DNA of 64,000 bases from CAIVAT01 sp964628215 (GCA_964628215.1 CAZVNF010000001.1:8555-72554); one strand, 5' to 3'; counted from the stretch's first letter, positions 17,160-27,216 are shown. Translations and numbers: made by a program. Notes: a model not told the origin generated them from the sequence alone.

Positions 17160-18653
17160 ATGAAAACACAAGCTAAATTATATCTTTCAATCCTGGTGAT
17201 CGTTACAGGTTTAACCTTTTCAGGGTGTGAGAAATTTCTCGACAAAGACCTCCAGGGCACCCTTACCCAGCAATCATTTCCGGTATCGCCGGGCGATGCA
17301 CTGCTGGCCACCAATGCCACCTATGAATCCTTAAGGGAATGGTACTACAACGCGGGCGGATTCCCGATTTTTGACATCATGTCCGACGATGCCCGCAAAG
17401 GCAGCAACCCCGACGACGGAGCCTCAACCGTAGGCCCGTATGAATCATTTACCCATACTCCCACCCAGGATGGCATCGACCGGTACTGGAATGCCTTATA
17501 TGTAGGTGTGAAAAGGGCCAATGTAGTGATTGAGAAGATTCCCGGGATCACGATGGATGCCGCGTTGAAAAACAGGTATATTGCCGAGGCAAGATTCATC
17601 AGAGGCTTGATCTATTTTGACTTTGTACGTGCATGGGGAGGAGTTCCGCTGGTCACTACTACAAATCCGCCGATTAAATTAGCCCGTGCCACTGCCGATG
17701 AGGTTTATGCACAAATCATCCAGGACCTGACCTTTGCTGTTGAAAATCTACCCATGAAATCAGGGTACCAGGGAGCCGACCTGGGAAGGGTTACTTCAGG
17801 AGCCGCACAGGCATTGCTTGCCAGGGTTTATCTTTTCCGGCATGATTTTATCAACGCCGAAAAATATGCGATGGATGTGATCATTTCCAACCAGTATGGA
17901 TTGGAAGCAGTATATACCGATGCCAATGGCGTGAATGGCAACAATGGAACCGAATCGCTTTTTGAAATCGGGGCAATCCAGTCGGAAGGTACAGGAAGCG
18001 GTGGAAACCAGTATGCAAACACACAGGGTGTAAGGGGAACTCCCAACCGCGGATGGGGATTCAACCGCCCCACGGTCGATCTCAGGAATTTCTTTGCCGC
18101 CGGCGACCCACGTTACCAGGGCACCGTGATCAACCTCGGCGACACCCTCGACGGGGTAAAGATCCAGGGCGACGGTTCCACACCTGACATCACCTATGAT
18201 GAGTCGGGAAATATTGTTGAAATTGAGTGTTATACAAGAAAAGTATGGGTCCCGGGCGACAATGTGATCACGCAGTGGGGACATCACCGCAGGCTCATCA
18301 GGTACGCCGATGTACTGCTGATGGCTGCAGAAGCACTCAATGAGAACAATAAACCGGGCGAAGCACTGATCTACCTCAACCTTGTGCGGCAACGTGCCCG
18401 CCAGGGGAACAATGCCATTCTCCCGGATATCACCACCACGAACCAGTCGGAACTGAGAGACATTATCTACAATGAACGACGCTGTGAACTGGCCATGGAA
18501 GGCTGGAGGTTCTGGGACCTGGTGCGCACGGGAAGAGCCTCCCAGGTTTTAGGCCCGCTCGGATTTATTTCCGGCAAACATGAACTTTTACCGATACCTC
18601 AGAGCGAAATAGACATTTCACAAGGTTCGCTGTCTCAAAACCCGAACTGGTAA
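17160..18653 (+). CDS. SusD/RagB surface glycan-binding lipoprotein
   Basis: A 497-residue outer membrane lipoprotein that forms the lid of the SusC transporter and binds the glycan. The signal peptide ends in the lipobox TFSGC (Cys at residue 22 or so). Typical SusD features: YIAEARFIRGLIYFDFVRAW in the N-terminal TPR part, the RYADVLLMAAEALNE segment, and ERRCELAMEGWRFWDLVRTG near the C-terminus. Length is normal. It is followed after 57 nt by the LamG lipoprotein gene. Confidence 0.95.
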   Translation: MKTQAKLYLSILVIVTGLTFSGCEKFLDKDLQGTLTQQSFPVSPGDALLATNATYESLREWYYNAGGFPIFDIMSDDARKGSNPDDGASTVGPYESFTHTPTQDGIDRYWNALYVGVKRANVVIEKIPGITMDAALKNRYIAEARFIRGLIYFDFVRAWGGVPLVTTTNPPIKLARATADEVYAQIIQDLTFAVENLPMKSGYQGADLGRVTSGAAQALLARVYLFRHDFINAEKYAMDVIISNQYGLEAVYTDANGVNGNNGTESLFEIGAIQSEGTGSGGNQYANTQGVRGTPNRGWGFNRPTVDLRNFFAAGDPRYQGTVINLGDTLDGVKIQGDGSTPDITYDESGNIVEIECYTRKVWVPGDNVITQWGHHRRLIRYADVLLMAAEALNENNKPGEALIYLNLVRQRARQGNNAILPDITTTNQSELRDIIYNERRCELAMEGWRFWDLVRTGRASQVLGPLGFISGKHELLPIPQSEIDISQGSLSQNPNW

Positions 18654-18710
18654 TTACTTTTGCACAGATATAAAACCCAATACATTGTTTAACCCTAATT
18701 GAATAACCAC

Positions 18711-19997
18711 ATGAAAAAGCAAGTTTTTTTATTTAGTTCGTTATTAATCGCAGCATCTCTCCTGATTGGAGGGGCAGGCTGTAAAAAGAAAGACGACACC
18801 GTTACTTTCGCCTTGTCAACACTTGTTTCCGTGTTGCCCGGAGGGAATATAGACCTGAACGGAGCCACCTCCTCAAACAATGTACCGTCAACCCCTTACC
18901 CCATTGTTGCCACCTATACCATGGCGGTTAATACAGCCAGTGTCTCTTCCTCCAACATCACCCTTTTACGTGAGTGGGATAACAAGAACATTCCATTAAC
19001 CGTAACAACCTCCGGCTCATCCGTTACCATTCTTCCGAATGAGGAATTAGGGAACGGGGCGTTGTTTACACTTACCTTTCCTGTGGTTACCTCAACCGAC
19101 GGACAATCGGCTTCCGGCTTCGTGAGGACCTTTTCCACCGGTGGAACTTTTGTCCCTACCGGACAGGTTGCCTACTGGAATTTTGAAAACAATACCGACG
19201 ACCAGGTGGGCACCTACAATGCCGACAGTACCGTGAATATTACCTACACACCTTCGTATAAACTAACGGCGGGAACGGCAGCCACATTTGACGGAACAAC
19301 CAGCATCATCGAAATCCCGAATGGCGACCAGTTGTCGAACACCGCTTCATTCTCCCTTTGTTTCTGGGTTAAAACAAACTCTGCCGGTCATGTGGATGCC
19401 GCCGGCAATGCCAAAGGCCATTTTGTGATCGGGCTCAGCGCTTTCAATGGTTTCCAGTTTGAAATACAGGGCAGCTATGCCGAATGTAAATTTGCTTCCA
19501 CCTTCAATGTGGGCGACCCCGCCACCAACGGACATGACCTCACCTTTACCGGCAACGGTTTATACAACAACACCCCGGATGGCTGGAAAGCCTGTACCTA
19601 TTGCAAATTGTTATCACCTACCCCGGCTGAAGGGATGGTTACCCTCATCAAAGATAGATGGGCCTCCGTGGTTATTACCTTCAACGGTCCAACCAAACTC
19701 GAATCCATGTATATCAATGGTGAGCTGATGAAATCGGAAGATTTCAACCTGGCGGATCCTCCTTTAAATGCAGCTGTAGGGCTTAAGTACAATGGTGTAA
19801 TCCCGGAAACCTACCCCAGACTTGCATTCGGTTTTGTGAAGTCAAGACAAGGAACCTTGTGGGCCACACAGCCATGGGGCGGCTATAACATCCCGACATC
19901 CAACCACTTTGGCGGACAACTCGATGATGTTCGGATTTTCCACCGGGCGTTATCCGCAACCGAAATCGGCTTAATGTATGCTTCTGAAAAACCATAA
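18711..19997 (+). CDS. Surface lipoprotein with Ig-like and LamG domains (PUL glycan-binding protein)
   Basis: A 428-residue lipoprotein (lipobox GGAGC followed by KKKDD, a surface-export-like acidic/charged tail). After a linker there is an Ig-like domain of the Big_5 type (about 45-145, with TYTMAVNTASVSSSNITLL) and then a LamG/concanavalin-like jelly roll (GQVAYWNFENNTDDQVGTYN through LDDVRIFHRALSATEI). Such proteins in the SusE/F position usually bind glycan at the cell surface. The ATG at 18711 starts the MKKQ signal; an ATG four codons upstream is also possible. No catalytic motif seen. Confidence 0.8.
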   Translation: MKKQVFLFSSLLIAASLLIGGAGCKKKDDTVTFALSTLVSVLPGGNIDLNGATSSNNVPSTPYPIVATYTMAVNTASVSSSNITLLREWDNKNIPLTVTTSGSSVTILPNEELGNGALFTLTFPVVTSTDGQSASGFVRTFSTGGTFVPTGQVAYWNFENNTDDQVGTYNADSTVNITYTPSYKLTAGTAATFDGTTSIIEIPNGDQLSNTASFSLCFWVKTNSAGHVDAAGNAKGHFVIGLSAFNGFQFEIQGSYAECKFASTFNVGDPATNGHDLTFTGNGLYNNTPDGWKACTYCKLLSPTPAEGMVTLIKDRWASVVITFNGPTKLESMYINGELMKSEDFNLADPPLNAAVGLKYNGVIPETYPRLAFGFVKSRQGTLWATQPWGGYNIPTSNHFGGQLDDVRIFHRALSATEIGLMYASEKP

Positions 19998-20016
19998 TTA
20001 ATAGTAACCTTCCCTA

Positions 20017-20105
20017 TGGTTCTCTGTGACTTCTCCGTGGATCTCCGTGTTATTTTGGTTCACAGAGGATCACAGAGTAAAGACACAGAGGACCACAGAG
20101 AAAAA
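20017..20105. repeat. Intergenic inverted repeat, CTCTGTGG family, copy 2
   Basis: TGGTTCTCTGTGACTTCTCC on the left and GACCACAGAG words on the right form an imperfect inverted repeat, starting 20 nt after the stop of the LamG lipoprotein gene. It separates the susCD-LamG block from the next gene. Same family as 1129-1229. Confidence 0.75.
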
Positions 20106-20175
20106 TAACGTTGTTTATTCTTTACAAATTAATAAAGTCAAATCATCCTTATTTATTCACTTAACAATTAAAACT

Positions 20176-21462
20176 ATGAAAAAAAATCTACTGATTACGA
20201 TGATCCTGCTGGCCATGGCCGGCTTTTTGAATGCACAGGTTGTGTCAAACTTTGAGGTCATCAAAATGAACCTGATGACCGGTGATCCGCTCACCGACTT
20301 AAGTACCATGACAGTTGTACCCAATCCCGATGCCACAGGAATTAACACGAGTGCCTGGGTAGTTAAATTTGTCAGGGATAAAGATGGTGTGCCATGGGGC
20401 GGATTCTGGTCAGCTTTAGCCACACAGGTTGATGTTACCGTTAACAAATATGTACACGTAAAAGTGTGGAAACCCCGTATCAGCCCTATCAAGTTCAAAC
20501 TTGAAGGAGGTGCTGCCGGTACTTTGGAAGCTCCTTCCATGAACCCACAGGCTACCACAGGTGCATGGGAAGACATCGTTTTTGATTTCACTTCAAAAAC
20601 AGGCACGTATCCTGTAATTGCCTTCATGCCCGATTTTGAAGATCCTTTAACCCTTACCGGAGATATCGCCCTCTATTTTGATGATATCATGGTAAACAAT
20701 GATCCTGCACCGAACAGCGCTGCTGCTTACGTGATTGAGGATTATGAGATCATGCCGCTGAACCTGATGACCGGTGATCCGCTGGTTGATTTAAGCACCA
20801 TGACCGTAGTTCCCAACCCGGATGCTTCAGGGATCAATACCAGCAACTATGTTGTTGAGTTTTTCCGCGATAAAGACGGTGTGCCATGGGGCGGATTCTG
20901 GTCAGCAACCCCGGTGGATGTTACCACCAACAAATACATGCACGTAAAAGTGTGGAAACCCCGTATCAGCCCGATCAAATTCAAGATTGAAGGCGGAGCC
21001 GCAGGAACCATTGAAGCCCCTTCGATGAATCCCCAGACAAAAATTGGAGAATGGGAAGACATTGTATTTGACTTCAGTGCAAAAACCGGTCCTTATCCTG
21101 TAGTGGCTTTCATGCCCGACTTTGAAGATCCTTTAGTACTTACAGATAATATCACCCTGTATTTTGACGACATTATTCTGAACAACGACCCAAGTCCGCT
21201 GGTTGGAATTGCCCCGGTTTCAAAAGACAACAAGGTTTCAGTTTACCCGAGCCCGTTCAGCAATTTCCTGACAGTGAATGCCTTTGCCGATCTTAAATCG
21301 ATCAGCATTACTTCGGTCATTGGACAGCAGGTAATTAATATGGAAAACCTGCCCGCCGGTAAAACAACCATCAATACTTCCATGCTGACTTCAGGGATCT
21401 ATTTCGTTACCATCAATCCGAAATCTGATAGTCCCTACACCGTTAAAGTGATGAAATATTAA
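20176..21462 (+). CDS. Secreted protein with two tandem carbohydrate-binding-like domains and T9SS sorting domain
   Basis: A 428-residue protein with a signal peptide (MKKNLLITMILLAMAGF, cleavage after LNAQ) and two near-identical domains of about 160 residues, each beginning EVIKMNLMTGDPL or EIMPLNLMTGDPL and containing RDKDGVPWGGFWSA, VHVKVWKPRISPIKFK or its twin, and FDDI. Each looks like a beta-sandwich carbohydrate-binding module. The C-terminal 75 residues are a T9SS sorting domain (VSVYPSPFSNFL to YTVKVMKY). The duplication is visible in the DNA too. The start at 20176 is used because upstream in-frame codons come from the intergenic repeat. Probably a surface glycan-binding protein of the PUL; no enzyme motif seen. 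Confidence 0.8.
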   Translation: MKKNLLITMILLAMAGFLNAQVVSNFEVIKMNLMTGDPLTDLSTMTVVPNPDATGINTSAWVVKFVRDKDGVPWGGFWSALATQVDVTVNKYVHVKVWKPRISPIKFKLEGGAAGTLEAPSMNPQATTGAWEDIVFDFTSKTGTYPVIAFMPDFEDPLTLTGDIALYFDDIMVNNDPAPNSAAAYVIEDYEIMPLNLMTGDPLVDLSTMTVVPNPDASGINTSNYVVEFFRDKDGVPWGGFWSATPVDVTTNKYMHVKVWKPRISPIKFKIEGGAAGTIEAPSMNPQTKIGEWEDIVFDFSAKTGPYPVVAFMPDFEDPLVLTDNITLYFDDIILNNDPSPLVGIAPVSKDNKVSVYPSPFSNFLTVNAFADLKSISITSVIGQQVINMENLPAGKTTINTSMLTSGIYFVTINPKSDSPYTVKVMKY

Positions 21463-21485
21463 GTCATAAATCACATAAAATCATT

Positions 21486-21520
21486 GCAGAGGTTGCCTCA
21501 AAATGAGGGACAACCTCTGC
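21486..21520 (+). terminator. Strong hairpin between the binding-protein gene and the first GH144 gene
   Basis: GCAGAGGTTG (21486-21495) pairs with CAACCTCTGC (21511-21520), a perfect 10-bp stem, with an inner CCTC/GAGG stem of 4 bp. A T-rich but not pure-T stretch follows (TTGTTTTCCTTTTC). It begins 24 nt after the stop codon. It may terminate, attenuate or mark a processing site that sets lower expression of the enzyme genes than of susCD. Confidence 0.55.
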
Positions 21521-21562
21521 ATTATGATTGTTTTCCTTTTCAATCAGTTTAAATTCCCTGGG

Positions 21563-23536
21563 ATGAAAACAAACCCGCTTTTGCCAGTTTTACTGGTGAT
21601 CAGTATTCTTTTTTCCGCTGCGTGCAAGAAAAAGGACGATGTTCCGCCAACCGCGACCATACAGCTGGCAAAGGTAAAGGCAGGTTCCATCCTGCTCATC
21701 GCCGGGCAAACCACCAAAGACATTCCCGTTGACAGTGCGTTTTACGTTTATTTTAACTCCACCCTCGACCCGTCAACTGTAAATGGCAGTGTTGTGATCC
21801 TTAAAACAGACAATACGGTCATTCCCGCAGTGCTTGCCCTTTCTGCTGATCAGACAAAAGTTATCTTAAATACTCAAAACCCGCTTGAACACGCAACAAC
21901 CTATAAGTTGAAAGTCACCTCCGTCATAAAGGGAACCAGCGGTGAGACATTCCCCGGGGCGGAATACCTTTTCACTACCGTATCGGGGAAACTCAGCATC
22001 GAAACCATCACCATCAACCAGCAGGATTTCCAGGTGCCCGCTCTCCCGAAAAATATTGACTGGAAAAATGTCAGCATCGAAATTGCCTTTTCTGACACCC
22101 TTGACCCGGCAAACATGAATTCATTTTTCACCCTGTCGTCGGGAATGCCCTTGAAATTCACCCTCTCCGGTGGCAATAAAAAAGTGACCATTTCGAACAC
22201 GCAGCCCTTGAAAAGTTTTTCACGGTGCTTTTTAACTATTTCAAAGAACCTGACCTCTAAAAACGGGTTTCCTTTCGACGGGTTCACCAATTATTTTTAC
22301 ACGGCCCTCGATTCAACCCCGAAATTTCCATTGATTTCCGATGACCAGTTGCTCACGTTGATCCAGGAGAAGACCTTTCGCTATTTCTATGATCTTGCCC
22401 ATCCTTCATGCGGGCTTGCCCTTGAACGAAACAGCTCCGGCGACATTGTGACCATAGGTGGTTCGGGGTTCGGGGTGATGGCACTCATCGTTGGAATGGA
22501 ACGCGGCTTCATCACCCGCAGCCAGGGGACCACACGACTGAAAAAAATCCTGACTTTTCTTGAAACCTGCGACCGCTATCATGGAGCATGGCCTCACTGG
22601 CTGAACGGAAATACCGGGAAAACAATTCCTTTCACAACCCAGGACGACGGGGCCGACCTGGTTGAAACCAGCTACATGGTTGAAGGACTGATCACCATGC
22701 GCCAGTACCTGGATCCCAACAGTACGGATGAGCAATCGATGATCACCCGGATCAATGTGCTGACCAATGCCGTGGAATATGACTGGTTCACCCGCGGGCA
22801 GAATGTTTTGTACTGGCACTGGTCACCCAACTACGGCTGGGCCATGAACATGCAGATCAGGGGACATAATGAAACCCTTATCACCTATGTGGTTGCAGCC
22901 ACTTCTGCAACACACCCCATTGCCGCACCCGTATACCACCAGGGTTATGCAAGCAATGGCGCAATAAAAAACGGAAACAGCTATTATGGCTACGTCCTGC
23001 CGCTTGGGGAAAGCTACGGGGGCCCCTTGTTTTACACCCATTATTCATTCCTCGGGCTGAACCCGACCCACCTGAACGACATCTATGCCAGCTACTGGCT
23101 CCAGAATGTAAATCATTCACAGATCAACCGGGCGTATTGCATGTCGAATCCCAAAAATTTTATCGGGTACAGCAGTGATTGCTGGGGGCTGACCGCCTGC
23201 GACAATCCCTGGGGCTACAGCGCCCACTCCCCCAACAACGATTTAGGCGTGATTGCACCCACCGCAGCCATCTCAGCACTGCCTTACATACCGGAAGAAT
23301 CCATGGCAGCCATCCGGTTCTTCTATTACACCCTGGGGGACAAACTCTGGGGCAATTATGGTTTTTACGATTCCTTTGCCGGAAACGAGGGATGGTGGGC
23401 CGATTCCTACCTGGCCATAGACCAGGGCCCCATCATCTGTATGATTGAAAACTACCGGAGCGGCCGCCTTTGGGATCTGTTCATGTCGGCGCCTGAAGTT
23501 AAATCCGGTTTGACGAAGCTTGGTTTTACTTATTGA
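21563..23536 (+). CDS. GH144-like beta-1,2-glucanase, surface lipoprotein with Ig-like domains
   Basis: A 657-residue lipoprotein (lipobox FSAAC then KKKDD). Two Big_5-like Ig domains (about 30-145 and 150-250) precede an (alpha/alpha)6 catalytic domain of the glucoamylase-like/GH144 type: KTFRYFYDLAHPSCGLALER, GGSGFGVMALIVGMERGFIT, WPHWLNGNTG, ending PIICMIENYRSGRLWDLF. GH144 enzymes cleave beta-1,2-glucan, giving sophoro-oligosaccharides. Start chosen at the MKTN ATG, whose signal peptide is complete; an upstream in-frame ATG at 21503 lies inside the hairpin. It is likely the surface enzyme that makes the first cuts. It overlaps or abuts the GH3 gene downstream. Confidence 0.82.
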   Translation: MKTNPLLPVLLVISILFSAACKKKDDVPPTATIQLAKVKAGSILLIAGQTTKDIPVDSAFYVYFNSTLDPSTVNGSVVILKTDNTVIPAVLALSADQTKVILNTQNPLEHATTYKLKVTSVIKGTSGETFPGAEYLFTTVSGKLSIETITINQQDFQVPALPKNIDWKNVSIEIAFSDTLDPANMNSFFTLSSGMPLKFTLSGGNKKVTISNTQPLKSFSRCFLTISKNLTSKNGFPFDGFTNYFYTALDSTPKFPLISDDQLLTLIQEKTFRYFYDLAHPSCGLALERNSSGDIVTIGGSGFGVMALIVGMERGFITRSQGTTRLKKILTFLETCDRYHGAWPHWLNGNTGKTIPFTTQDDGADLVETSYMVEGLITMRQYLDPNSTDEQSMITRINVLTNAVEYDWFTRGQNVLYWHWSPNYGWAMNMQIRGHNETLITYVVAATSATHPIAAPVYHQGYASNGAIKNGNSYYGYVLPLGESYGGPLFYTHYSFLGLNPTHLNDIYASYWLQNVNHSQINRAYCMSNPKNFIGYSSDCWGLTACDNPWGYSAHSPNNDLGVIAPTAAISALPYIPEESMAAIRFFYYTLGDKLWGNYGFYDSFAGNEGWWADSYLAIDQGPIICMIENYRSGRLWDLFMSAPEVKSGLTKLGFTY

Positions 23537-23550
23537 TTGACTCAATCAAC

Positions 23551-25803
23551 ATGATTCAACACATGCTGAAACGTAAAAAGCTGACCATTGCAGTGATTCT
23601 GTGGCTGACCCTGATATCGGTAACCGCTCATTCACAGAAACAGGGAAGTGAGAGCATCAGTACTTCCGACCAGGTTAAAATTGATGCTTTGCTCAGGAGC
23701 ATGACCCTTGATGAAAAAATTGGTCAGCTTTCACTGTTTCAGTCAGGCTGGGATGTAACCGGACCCGTTCTTGAAACCAATTACAGAAATCTGATAAAAG
23801 AAGGAAAAGCCGGCGCCATTTTCAATGCCTATACCGTTGATTATGTGCGTGAACTGCAACGAATGGCCGTAGAAGAATCACGGCTCAAAATTCCGTTGAT
23901 GTTCGGCTATGATGTGATACACGGGCACCGTACTATTTTCCCGATCCCGCTGGCACAATCGTGTTCCTGGGACCTCGCTTCCATTGAAAAATCTGAACGG
24001 ATTGCCGCCACCGAGGCTACGGCGGAAGGGCTTACCTGGACCTTTGCCCCCATGGTGGATATTTCGCGGGATCCGCGTTGGGGCCGCGTGGCTGAAGGAG
24101 CAGGTGAAGATACCTGGCTGGGGTGTAAAATTGCCGCTGCACGGGTAAAGGGTTACCAGGGTGATGATTTGAAGGAGAAAAACACTTTGCTGGCCTGTGC
24201 CAAACATTTTGCCGCATACGGGGCTCCCCAGTCGGGACGGGACTACAACACAGTGGACATGTCGCAACTTTCGCTGTACGAATGGTACCTCCCCCCTTAT
24301 AAGGCCTGCGTGGATGCTGGGGTGGGCTCGGTGATGACTTCGTTCAATGAAATTTCCGGAATACCGTCCACCGGGAATACCTGGCTGCTTAACGGTTTAT
24401 TGAAAAAAGATTGGAAATTCAGCGGGTTTGTCGTGACCGATTATACCTCGATCAATGAAATGGTGATCCATGGCAGTGCCGAAGATACCAAAGAAGCCGC
24501 GGAACAGGCCCTCAATGCAGGGGTGGATATGGACATGCAGGGAGGCGCCTTCCTTGGATACCTGTCGGAACTGGTGGGAGATAAAAAAGTTACCATCGCT
24601 GCCCTTGACAATGCTGTAAGGTTGATTCTTGAGGCCAAGGCAAAACTGGGATTATTCGACGACCCCTACCGCTATTGCGACAAATCAAGGCAGGAAAACG
24701 AAATCATGACTCCTGAACAGCTGGCATTCGCACGAAAATTTGTGGCTCAGAGTTGTGTGCTCCTGAAAAACCCCGCCCAGCTTCTGCCAGTGCCGGAAAA
24801 CGTGAAAACCATAGCCCTCATCGGCCCGCTGGGAGACTCAAAGAAAGACATGCTTGGCAACTGGTCGGCAGCTGGCAAATGGGAAAAATGCGTTTCCCTG
24901 CTGGAAGGGATACAATCGCGCTGCGGAGACAGAATCAAGGTTGCCTATGAAAAAGGGTGCAACACGAATGACACTGACCGGAGTGGCTTTGATGCAGCGC
25001 TGAAACTGGCCTCCAATTCAGATTATATCATTCTCGCCCTCGGAGAGAACCGCTGGATGAGCGGCGAAGCTGCCTGCCGCAGCAGCATCGGCCTTCCGGG
25101 AGTGCAAAACGAACTTGCCGAAGCCCTGGCGAAAACAGGAAAGCCTGTTGCCGTAGTTCTGTTCAACGGCCGGCCGCTGGCGATCAACCGGCTGTGCAAC
25201 ATTCCCGTAGCCATACTTGAAACATGGTTCGGGGGAACCCAGGCGGGAAATGGCATTGCCGATGTGCTTTTCGGTGAGGTAAACCCTTCGGGAAAACTTA
25301 CCATGACCTTTCCGCAAAATGAAGGACAGATCCCCATTTTCTATAACAGTAAAAATACGGGCAGGCCCTTTAACCCGGCTGATTCGGGAGCGCAATACGT
25401 GTCACGGTATCTCGACTCTCCCAACGATCCGCTGTTCCCTTTCGGATACGGCCTTAGTTATACAACATTCAGCTATTCCGGTCTTGATGTTTCCCGGGAG
25501 GGAGAACTGGTTAAAGTTGAGGTACAAGTTGCCAATACGGGCGACCGCGACGGGGAAGAGGTGGTTCAGTTGTACATCAGGGATAAAGTTGGCTCGATCA
25601 CCCGACCGGTGAAGGAATTGAAGGGATTCAGCAAAGTAATGATCAAAAAAGGCGAAACAAAAACAATCACATTTAACCTCACCACCAACGACCTGGCATT
25701 TTATCACCCTGACTTGAAAAAGTTCTGGGAACCAGGCGAATTTATTGTCTATACGGGCACCAGTTCAGCTGAAACCATTTCGAAAGCAATCATAATAAAG
25801 TAA
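23551..25803 (+). CDS. GH3 beta-glucosidase, exported
   Basis: A 750-residue glycoside hydrolase family 3 enzyme, removing glucose from the non-reducing end of beta-gluco-oligosaccharides. A signal peptide runs to about SVTAHSQ. The TIM-barrel domain carries the family block PRWGRVAEGAGEDTWLG and KHFAAYG, and the nucleophile is Asp297 in SGFVVTDYTSINE. The second alpha/beta domain and a fibronectin-III-like C-terminal domain (VANTGDRDGEEVVQLYIRD) complete the usual architecture. A TTG at 23533 is in frame, but the ATG at 23551 fits better. GH3 enzymes paired with GH144 in Bacteroidota act on sophorose-type linkages, which I infer here from context. Confidence 0.9.
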   Translation: MIQHMLKRKKLTIAVILWLTLISVTAHSQKQGSESISTSDQVKIDALLRSMTLDEKIGQLSLFQSGWDVTGPVLETNYRNLIKEGKAGAIFNAYTVDYVRELQRMAVEESRLKIPLMFGYDVIHGHRTIFPIPLAQSCSWDLASIEKSERIAATEATAEGLTWTFAPMVDISRDPRWGRVAEGAGEDTWLGCKIAAARVKGYQGDDLKEKNTLLACAKHFAAYGAPQSGRDYNTVDMSQLSLYEWYLPPYKACVDAGVGSVMTSFNEISGIPSTGNTWLLNGLLKKDWKFSGFVVTDYTSINEMVIHGSAEDTKEAAEQALNAGVDMDMQGGAFLGYLSELVGDKKVTIAALDNAVRLILEAKAKLGLFDDPYRYCDKSRQENEIMTPEQLAFARKFVAQSCVLLKNPAQLLPVPENVKTIALIGPLGDSKKDMLGNWSAAGKWEKCVSLLEGIQSRCGDRIKVAYEKGCNTNDTDRSGFDAALKLASNSDYIILALGENRWMSGEAACRSSIGLPGVQNELAEALAKTGKPVAVVLFNGRPLAINRLCNIPVAILETWFGGTQAGNGIADVLFGEVNPSGKLTMTFPQNEGQIPIFYNSKNTGRPFNPADSGAQYVSRYLDSPNDPLFPFGYGLSYTTFSYSGLDVSREGELVKVEVQVANTGDRDGEEVVQLYIRDKVGSITRPVKELKGFSKVMIKKGETKTITFNLTTNDLAFYHPDLKKFWEPGEFIVYTGTSSAETISKAIIIK

Positions 25804-25816
25804 AATAAGAAATCAT

Positions 25817-27202
25817 ATGAAGATCAGCGGCGTGTTGTTACTTGTGGGTTTTCTTGCTTTCGCAGGGGTTGCCCGGTCACAGGAACTTGTTTTTAAATCG
25901 AACGGAAAGATCGATTATCCCTTAACTCCCGGCGAAACCGCCATGCTCGATTCCATTCAGCGTAAAACATTCCTCTTCTTTTTAAAAGAACATCATCCCG
26001 AAAAAGGAATTGTAAAAGACCGCACGGCCAGGTGGGCTCCGGCCAGCATTGCCTCTACAGGTTTCGGAATCCCTGCATTTGCAATCGGAGCCGAAAGAAA
26101 GTGGATTACACGCGAAGAAGCGGCAGCCATCACGTTGAAAATTCTTGAATTCTTTATCCATTCCGTTCAGAGTACCGATTCAAATGCAACCGGCTACAAG
26201 GGATTTTATTATCATTTCCTAAGAATGGATTCCGGCACCCGTGAATGGAAATGCGAGCTCTCCTCCATCGATACCGGCATCCTCATGATGGGGATCATCT
26301 TTGCCCGGAACTACTACAACCTCGACAATGACATTGAAAAGCAAATCCGGTCCCTGGCAGCCGTGTTACTTGGAAGAATTGACTGGAATTTTATGCAGAT
26401 GCCCGCAACGGGAAAATTCGCCTCCACCATCTCCATGGGCTGGACACCCGAAGGAGGCCAGCATGATTATGGATGGAGCGGTTACAACGAAGGATTGTTC
26501 CTTTATGTACTGGCTGCCGGCAGCGGGATGCAGAATGCCGCACAAAGCTACAAGGCATGGTTATCGACCTATAAATGGAATACTCCATACAAAGGCCTCT
26601 CCCACGTGGCATTCCCTCCATTATTCGGCCACCAGTTTTCACAGGCATTTATTGATTACCGGGGCATTGCGGATGAATACATGAAGGAAAAGGGGATTGA
26701 TTATGCGGAAAACTCCCGGAGGGCAACTTATGTTCAGCGGCAATACGCCATGGAGAATCCCAAAGGCTGGATCGGGTATGATTCGCTTTGCTGGGGGATC
26801 ACTGCCTGTGACGGACCTACGGAAAAATATAATTTTAAGGATAAGAAATTCCTGGGATATGCCGGAAGAGGAACAAGCGGTGCCGATTACAACTATTTCG
26901 ACGATGGAACCATTGCACCGTATGCGGCGCTTTCATCCCTGCCGTTTGCTCCCGAAATCGTATTGCCAGCCATTAAATCCATGAATAAAAAGTATGGGAA
27001 ACAGCTGTGGGGTAAATACGGGTATTACGATTCGTTCAATCCGACTGCAAAATGGTTCAATGATGATTATATTGGGATAGACCAGGGGCCGATGCTGATG
27101 ATGATTGAAAATTTCAGGACAGGACTGGTATGGGAGTATATGATGAAAGATCCTGTGATTCAGCAGGGGTTGAATAAACTTGGATATACCTACTTGAAAT
27201 AA
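25817..27202 (+). CDS. GH144 beta-1,2-glucanase, exported
   Basis: A 461-residue secreted enzyme with a signal peptide (to about ARSQ) and a single (alpha/alpha)6 GH144 domain: RKTFLFFLKEHHPEKGIVKD, ASTGFGIPAFAIGAERKWIT, YKGFYYHFLRMDSG, WGITACDGP, GIDQGPMLMMIENFRTGL. Length matches the single-domain GH144 endo-beta-1,2-glucanases. It lacks a lipobox, so it is probably periplasmic and works on imported chains, complementing the lipoprotein GH144 at 21563. It lies 13 nt after the GH3 gene, clearly co-transcribed. Confidence 0.88.
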   Translation: MKISGVLLLVGFLAFAGVARSQELVFKSNGKIDYPLTPGETAMLDSIQRKTFLFFLKEHHPEKGIVKDRTARWAPASIASTGFGIPAFAIGAERKWITREEAAAITLKILEFFIHSVQSTDSNATGYKGFYYHFLRMDSGTREWKCELSSIDTGILMMGIIFARNYYNLDNDIEKQIRSLAAVLLGRIDWNFMQMPATGKFASTISMGWTPEGGQHDYGWSGYNEGLFLYVLAAGSGMQNAAQSYKAWLSTYKWNTPYKGLSHVAFPPLFGHQFSQAFIDYRGIADEYMKEKGIDYAENSRRATYVQRQYAMENPKGWIGYDSLCWGITACDGPTEKYNFKDKKFLGYAGRGTSGADYNYFDDGTIAPYAALSSLPFAPEIVLPAIKSMNKKYGKQLWGKYGYYDSFNPTAKWFNDDYIGIDQGPMLMMIENFRTGLVWEYMMKDPVIQQGLNKLGYTYLK

Positions 27203-27216
27203 GTATTGAGAAAAAG

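Noticed and set aside
20026..20175. Upstream extension of the duplicated binding protein to 20026
   Set aside because: The extra 50 residues come from the intergenic repeat, and a full signal peptide starts at 20176.
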